In this document: positions 8,013 through 10,761 of the stretch, piece after piece
Layout of the letters: each line of letters opens with the position of its first letter
How positions within the stretch are numbered: the stretch's first letter is position 1
Assembly (NCBI GenBank): GCA_900772435.1
Contig: CAAHEM010000033.1
Span: 1 to 10,761, forward strand
Source: Bacilli bacterium
GTDB lineage: Bacteria; Bacillota_I; Bacilli_A; RF39; UBA660
Reading direction: 5' to 3'
DNA: 10,761 nt
Program-made: the position numbers and the translations under genes
Notes under the pieces: model-generated
What the model was told of the DNA's origin: nothing
The model's input: the letters and a program-made list of their open reading frames with translations, nothing else
The model's database searches: none

Positions 8013-8035
8013 AAAAAATACTAGTAAAACTAGTA
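8011..8035 (-). terminator. Rho-independent terminator after rpoZ
   Basis: TACTAGT (8029-8035) pairs perfectly with ACTAGTA (8019-8025) over a three-base TTT loop and is followed by eight Ts (8011-8018) on the minus strand. On the plus strand no T-run follows, so it acts for rpoZ and the genes before it. It separates that block from the secretion genes. Confidence 0.85.
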
Positions 8036-8050
8036 CCAAGAAAAAAAGAA

Positions 8051-8251
8051 TTAATTATTCTTAATTGTAATTAATCCTCTATCTACTTCTTCTAATGCCC
8101 TTCCTATTTCTTTTTTAGATACATACTCACTTTCAGGCATTTGAAAATGTTTATGTTCTTTCATAACTTTGGCTCTATCTGCAGCTATATGAACTAACTT
8201 ATATTTAGAGTCAACTATGTTTAATAGTCTATCGATTGAAGGATATATCAC
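8051..8251 (-). CDS. rpoZ: RNA polymerase omega subunit
   Basis: A small subunit that helps assemble RNA polymerase by binding the beta-prime chain. The family signature is clear: an N-terminal IYPSIDRLLNIVDSKYKLV, the AADRAK helix, and the C-terminal KKEIGRALEEVDRGLI. About 66 residues is a normal length for Firmicutes omega. The frame could begin at ATG 8260, but the ribosome site AGGGAG (8261-8266) touches that ATG with no spacing. GTG 8251 lies 9 bases away and gives the usual family start, M-I-Y-P-S-I-D, so it is preferred. It is not next to gmk or priA, its common neighbours, on either visible side. It has its own promoter candidate and a strong terminator. Confidence 0.92.
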   Translation of the reverse strand: MIYPSIDRLLNIVDSKYKLVHIAADRAKVMKEHKHFQMPESEYVSKKEIGRALEEVDRGLITIKNN

Positions 8252-8260
8252 TTTTACCAT

Positions 8261-8266
8261 CTCCCT
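8261..8266 (-). promoter_or_regulatory. rpoZ ribosome binding site favouring a GTG start
   Basis: AGGGAG directly abuts ATG 8260, which is too close for initiation there, and lies 9 bases before GTG 8251. This supports the shorter omega protein. Confidence 0.6.
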
Positions 8267-8274
8267 ACATTAAT

Positions 8275-8303
8275 AATATAACCAATTCTAAAGTTCTATA
8301 CAA
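8275..8303 (-). promoter_or_regulatory. Candidate rpoZ promoter
   Basis: The -10 box TATATT (8275-8280) lies 17 bases after a weaker -35 box, TTGTAT (8298-8303). The start site would fall a few bases before the AGGGAG ribosome site, giving a short leader. The 77-base gap before rpoZ contains no clear terminator for the preceding lipoprotein gene, so read-through is also possible. Confidence 0.45.
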
Positions 8304-8337
8304 CTAATATACACATTTTTTTACATTAAATTTACAA

Positions 8338-8850
8338 CTAATTAAAATTTATTAAATCATATTTTTTAATAGTATCACTATCATATGACATTAATATACT
8401 CTTTTTACTTCCATTTATATAATCAATCTGAACATTTCTAAAGCAATATAAATACTTATCACTTTTTTGTTCTATATCTTTAGTATAATCTAAATCTTTT
8501 ATATTTTTACTTTCACTAATCCAAGTAAAATTTAAATCACTAGCATTCTCCAAATCTTCATCATCAATCATCAGAAAGTATAAATTGTCTTCAGTAAGAA
8601 GTGTTATGCTTAAATAGCTTTCATCCATAGAACAATTAGGTATTAAAACAATTTCTTTAGTTTTTCCTTCGTAATTATGCAAGTTATATATTTTATCTTT
8701 ATAATTTAGTTCTATGTAACCAGTTTTTTCCATAACTTTAAAGTCACTTCTATCATCAGATATTTTAATATCTAGTTTATTACCACACCCCGTTAAAAGT
8801 ATAAGTATCAAAGCTATACCAAATGTTTTAATTGCACTCTTCAATGTCAT
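8338..8850 (-). CDS. Small putative lipoprotein of unknown function
   Basis: I do not recognise the family. The first 22 residues form a lipoprotein signal peptide: lysines at 4 and 8, a hydrophobic core (FGIALILILL), and lipobox L-T-G-C with the lipid-bearing Cys at 22. The exported part of about 148 residues is rich in Asp, Lys, Ser and Tyr, with alternating beta-like stretches and two further cysteines (one in IPNCSMDES, one in YLYCFRNV). No catalytic motif is apparent. The frame continues upstream to ATG 8916, but that would bury the signal peptide behind 22 extra residues inside the preceding gene. ATG 8850 is therefore chosen, although its ribosome site (GGAAAGG) is about 12 bases away and the TTG just before it is an alternative. 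It overlaps the end of the SAF gene by 23 bases, suggesting coupled translation and a surface partner. Confidence 0.72.
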   Translation of the reverse strand: MTLKSAIKTFGIALILILLTGCGNKLDIKISDDRSDFKVMEKTGYIELNYKDKIYNLHNYEGKTKEIVLIPNCSMDESYLSITLLTEDNLYFLMIDDEDLENASDLNFTWISESKNIKDLDYTKDIEQKSDKYLYCFRNVQIDYINGSKKSILMSYDSDTIKKYDLINFN

Positions 8851-9160
8851 CAACTTTAAAAACCTTTCCTGCATCAACTTTAACATTATTTTTAACGCAT
8901 TTGCCAACCACATCATTAATGTCCATAACTATACCATCTGTACTATCAAGAACTATTTCTTTGATTTCTACCATATCACTTGTCACCATAGTTCCATCTA
9001 TGATTATATATTTAGAGACAGGAACATTAAATTTATGAGTAGTTTCATCAAGTTTATTATAATCTCTATATAAAAATCCAATTAATGCACCTAATAGTAC
9101 TAAAACAAATATTATTATAAATATAATTAAAAAACTTTTTCTATCCATTCTCTCATTCAT
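8828..9160 (-). CDS. Membrane-anchored SAF-domain (CpaB-like) protein
   Basis: A 110-residue protein with one membrane helix at residues about 9-31 (SFLIIFIIIFVLVLLGALIG) behind a short positively charged N-terminus, so the rest should face outside. Residues about 46-108 resemble an SAF domain as in the pilus protein CpaB/RcpC. They contain VPVSKYIIIDGTMVTSDMVE, then D-V-V-G-K, and a second half-repeat, NVKVDAGKVFKVDDI, the usual 'x-I-x-x-G-x-x-I/V-x-x-D' pattern seen twice. CpaB proteins are larger and belong to Flp pilus clusters; no other pilus gene is visible here, so the role is open. It starts 31 bases after the nuclease gene and overlaps the lipoprotein gene. The ATG has no clear ribosome site. 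Confidence 0.68.
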   Translation of the reverse strand: MNERMDRKSFLIIFIIIFVLVLLGALIGFLYRDYNKLDETTHKFNVPVSKYIIIDGTMVTSDMVEIKEIVLDSTDGIVMDINDVVGKCVKNNVKVDAGKVFKVDDIEECN

Positions 9161-9191
9161 ACTTTAATATTATCACACTTTCTATTATTAT

Positions 9192-10761
9192 TTATTCCTT
9201 TCTATCATCTTTTACAAGATTACGTAAAGCATCCAATATTACTACCATAGCCCAAGTATCTTGTTTACAATATATTCTTAAATTCTTTTTAGCTCTTTCC
9301 AAATCATCCGGTGTCATATCATCATATAATGAATATGTTACTAATGCTTCAGTACCGTTTTTAACTTCCAAGTTTTTATAAGTTAAATCACTAAGTACTG
9401 GTAAAGTCTTCTTAATTGAATAACTTCCACTAAGATTTTTATGATAGAAATTTACGAGTTTACTTCTTTCATCATCAAAACCTAACTCTTCATATATACT
9501 TTGATTATTTTTTATAAAATAAAGTAAATCTGTAGACTTCTCTACTATTTTAAGTAGATGTTCTTTATACTCTGGAAATATATACGCAAGTTCTTTTAAT
9601 CTACTTCTTTCAAATGTAACATTTTGAGCAAACATAGTACCTTTATTAGGATCTATTCTTTTAACTATTTCTTTTACCATTTCTAGTCTTTCATCATTTA
9701 AAGTTTCAGCTAAGAATACATAGTTATCATTGTCTTTATCACAAACTCCAGGTTCGTGCTCTATATGTAAACTAAATTCAAAACATGATTGAGTGTACGG
9801 CCTTTCACCTTTAAATCTAGGCATTGGGCAAGGAAAACTTTCAAAATCTAAATGATATATTGGATACTCTAAAGTATCAAACATAGCTTTTATCTTTTCT
9901 TTATCTAAATATGTTTTATCATTATCATAACAGTCTCTCTCAATTAACATATTAGGTTTATTTTGTAACCACTCTATAGGTACATCATCTAACTTATAAT
10001 ATCCATTATTTATTAAATCATATTTGTTATATTTATCTGGCCCTAAACCAATCCTATCAGTAAAACCAATATAATTAAAACTAGCATTATACTCTGGTAA
10101 ATTCTTATAACAAATACTTCTATATTTACATTCACATTTCTCTTTGTATGAACAATGTACTCCTACATTGCAAGGACTAGAATCAGGATTATAAATATTA
10201 TTTTCAAGAGTCTTTACCATAGATTCTATAATAGGCATATATTCCTTAGTTATTTCATTCATATCAAAGAAACTTACTATATCTTCTCCATTTATAGTTC
10301 TATAAATTCGTTTTTCTCCTACCATATATCCATCATATACATAATTATGATTAAGTACTGATAAATAATAATTAACATGTTTCTTTATATTATGACTTTT
10401 TAAATCATTCTCAATTATATATCTTTGAACAGCTAAATCCAAAACATAACGTCCCACATCACTATATCTATCAAATAGCTTTTTATATTTTTCATTAAAT
10501 TTCTTTATTAACTTTTCACTACCATTTATTGGTTTATTAAGTCTATAAATTTCATCTTCAAGTATAAACATATCTTTTTTCTCTTTTGAATTTTCTCCAT
10601 ATTTTAATCCTTCTATATAGTTTCTACTAGTAGTAGATTTAACTTCTATAATATTTATTTCATCATCATTTTCATTATAAATATCTACATAACATAAATA
10701 TCTAATACCATTATGAACAAAATCAAAAGATTCTTGATTATATGTGTTTTCACTATAAACA
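9192..10761 (-). CDS. DUF2779 nuclease: PD-(D/E)XK/Cas4-like plus DEDD exonuclease-like domains (N-terminus outside window)
   Basis: The frame is open from the right edge, so the ATG at 10571 is internal and 63 more residues precede it in the window. That upstream part holds a PD-(D/E)XK nuclease core: Asp in YVDI (10683-10685) and the E-x-K of IIEVKST (Glu 10644-10646, Lys 10638-10640). Counting from 10571 as residue 1, a cysteine cluster follows at about 134-154 with spacing C-x5-C-x5-C-x-C-x5-C, like the Fe-S cysteines of Cas4/AddB-type nucleases. The C-terminal half is the DUF2779 domain with DEDD-exonuclease-like motifs: HLDFES (D242, E244), AQNVTFERSRL (around N317) and YCKQD (Y434, D438). 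It is related to RecB-family nucleases such as COG2251. The substrate is unknown; DNA or RNA processing, or defence, is possible. The gene ends 31 bases before the SAF gene. Confidence 0.85.
   Translation of the reverse strand, partial: VYSENTYNQESFDFVHNGIRYLCYVDIYNENDDEINIIEVKSTTSRNYIEGLKYGENSKEKKDMFILEDEIYRLNKPINGSEKLIKKFNEKYKKLFDRYSDVGRYVLDLAVQRYIIENDLKSHNIKKHVNYYLSVLNHNYVYDGYMVGEKRIYRTINGEDIVSFFDMNEITKEYMPIIESMVKTLENNIYNPDSSPCNVGVHCSYKEKCECKYRSICYKNLPEYNASFNYIGFTDRIGLGPDKYNKYDLINNGYYKLDDVPIEWLQNKPNMLIERDCYDNDKTYLDKEKIKAMFDTLEYPIYHLDFESFPCPMPRFKGERPYTQSCFEFSLHIEHEPGVCDKDNDNYVFLAETLNDERLEMVKEIVKRIDPNKGTMFAQNVTFERSRLKELAYIFPEYKEHLLKIVEKSTDLLYFIKNNQSIYEELGFDDERSKLVNFYHKNLSGSYSIKKTLPVLSDLTYKNLEVKNGTEALVTYSLYDDMTPDDLERAKKNLRIYCKQDTWAMVVILDALRNLVKDDRKE

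Noticed and set aside
8298..8339. Direct repeat TAGTTGTA upstream of rpoZ
   Set aside because: Two short copies in AT-rich DNA are within chance expectation and have no associated structure.
8851..8916. Extended N-terminus of the lipoprotein from ATG 8916
   Set aside because: It would place 22 residues before a clean signal peptide and deepen the overlap with the SAF gene.
8832..9038. Plus-strand open frame opposite the SAF gene
   Set aside because: It is a Ser/Thr-rich shadow of the minus-strand coding sequence with no family resemblance.
10155..10361. Plus-strand open frame opposite the nuclease gene
   Set aside because: It is an Ile/Tyr/Ser-rich shadow of the cysteine-cluster region.
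10569..10571. ATG 10571 as the true start of the nuclease
   Set aside because: The frame stays open to the window edge and encodes the conserved D...E-x-K nuclease core upstream of this ATG.
1..10761. Use of TGA as a tryptophan codon (Mollicutes code)
   Set aside because: No TGA stop is used, but the long frames are intact under the standard code and the checked Trp codon (the WEG motif) is TGG. Nine stops are too few to argue for recoding.
1..10761. CRISPR arrays, tRNA or rRNA genes, insertion sequences
   Set aside because: No regularly spaced repeats, cloverleaf-like segments, transposase motifs or terminal inverted repeats were seen.

Overview
The window comes from a very AT-rich, Gram-positive-type bacterium. 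Hand counts of sample lines give about 23% GC in the secretion ATPase gene and 43-48% in the Ala/Gly-rich part of the leftmost gene. All recognisable genes lie on the minus strand, so transcription runs from high to low coordinates. A Firmicutes-type type VII secretion cluster (T7SSb), an rpoZ gene, a typical lipobox and AGGAGG-like ribosome sites point to a low-GC member of the Bacillota. A DUF2779 nuclease would fit an uncultured Bacilli or Mollicutes-related lineage, but the genus cannot be named. All nine visible stop codons are TAA or TAG. The checked tryptophan motif codon is TGG, and TGA does not interrupt the long frames, so the standard bacterial code applies.

Right part (about 10761 to 8051): the C-terminal part of a large predicted nuclease, cut by the right window edge. 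It combines a PD-(D/E)XK/Cas4-like domain, a cysteine cluster and a DUF2779 DEDD-exonuclease-like domain. It is followed by a membrane-anchored SAF/CpaB-like protein, an overlapping small lipoprotein gene, and rpoZ (RNA polymerase omega) with its own candidate promoter. A clear Rho-independent terminator closes this block.

Middle (8012 to 3117): a promoter candidate overlapping that terminator starts a two-gene unit, the ubiquitin-like esaB/yukD followed by essC. EssC is the membrane FtsK/SpoIIIE-type motor of T7SSb (1519 residues). A second terminator ends the unit. The other usual T7SSb membrane parts (EsaA, EssA, EssB) are not in the window.

Left part (3057 to 1): a probable secreted-substrate operon. 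Its first gene is a 205-residue protein with two WXG100-like halves. Next comes an intergenic region with two consecutive strong hairpins, then a small coiled-coil protein of the YwqH/DUF5082 or Lap type, a DUF4176 protein, and a long LXG-like toxin whose C-terminal, presumably toxic, end lies beyond the left edge. The likely logic is that the two small proteins act as partners or chaperones that bring the toxin to EssC, and the double WXG100 protein is a co-secreted or core substrate. No immunity gene is visible; it would be expected just left of the window.
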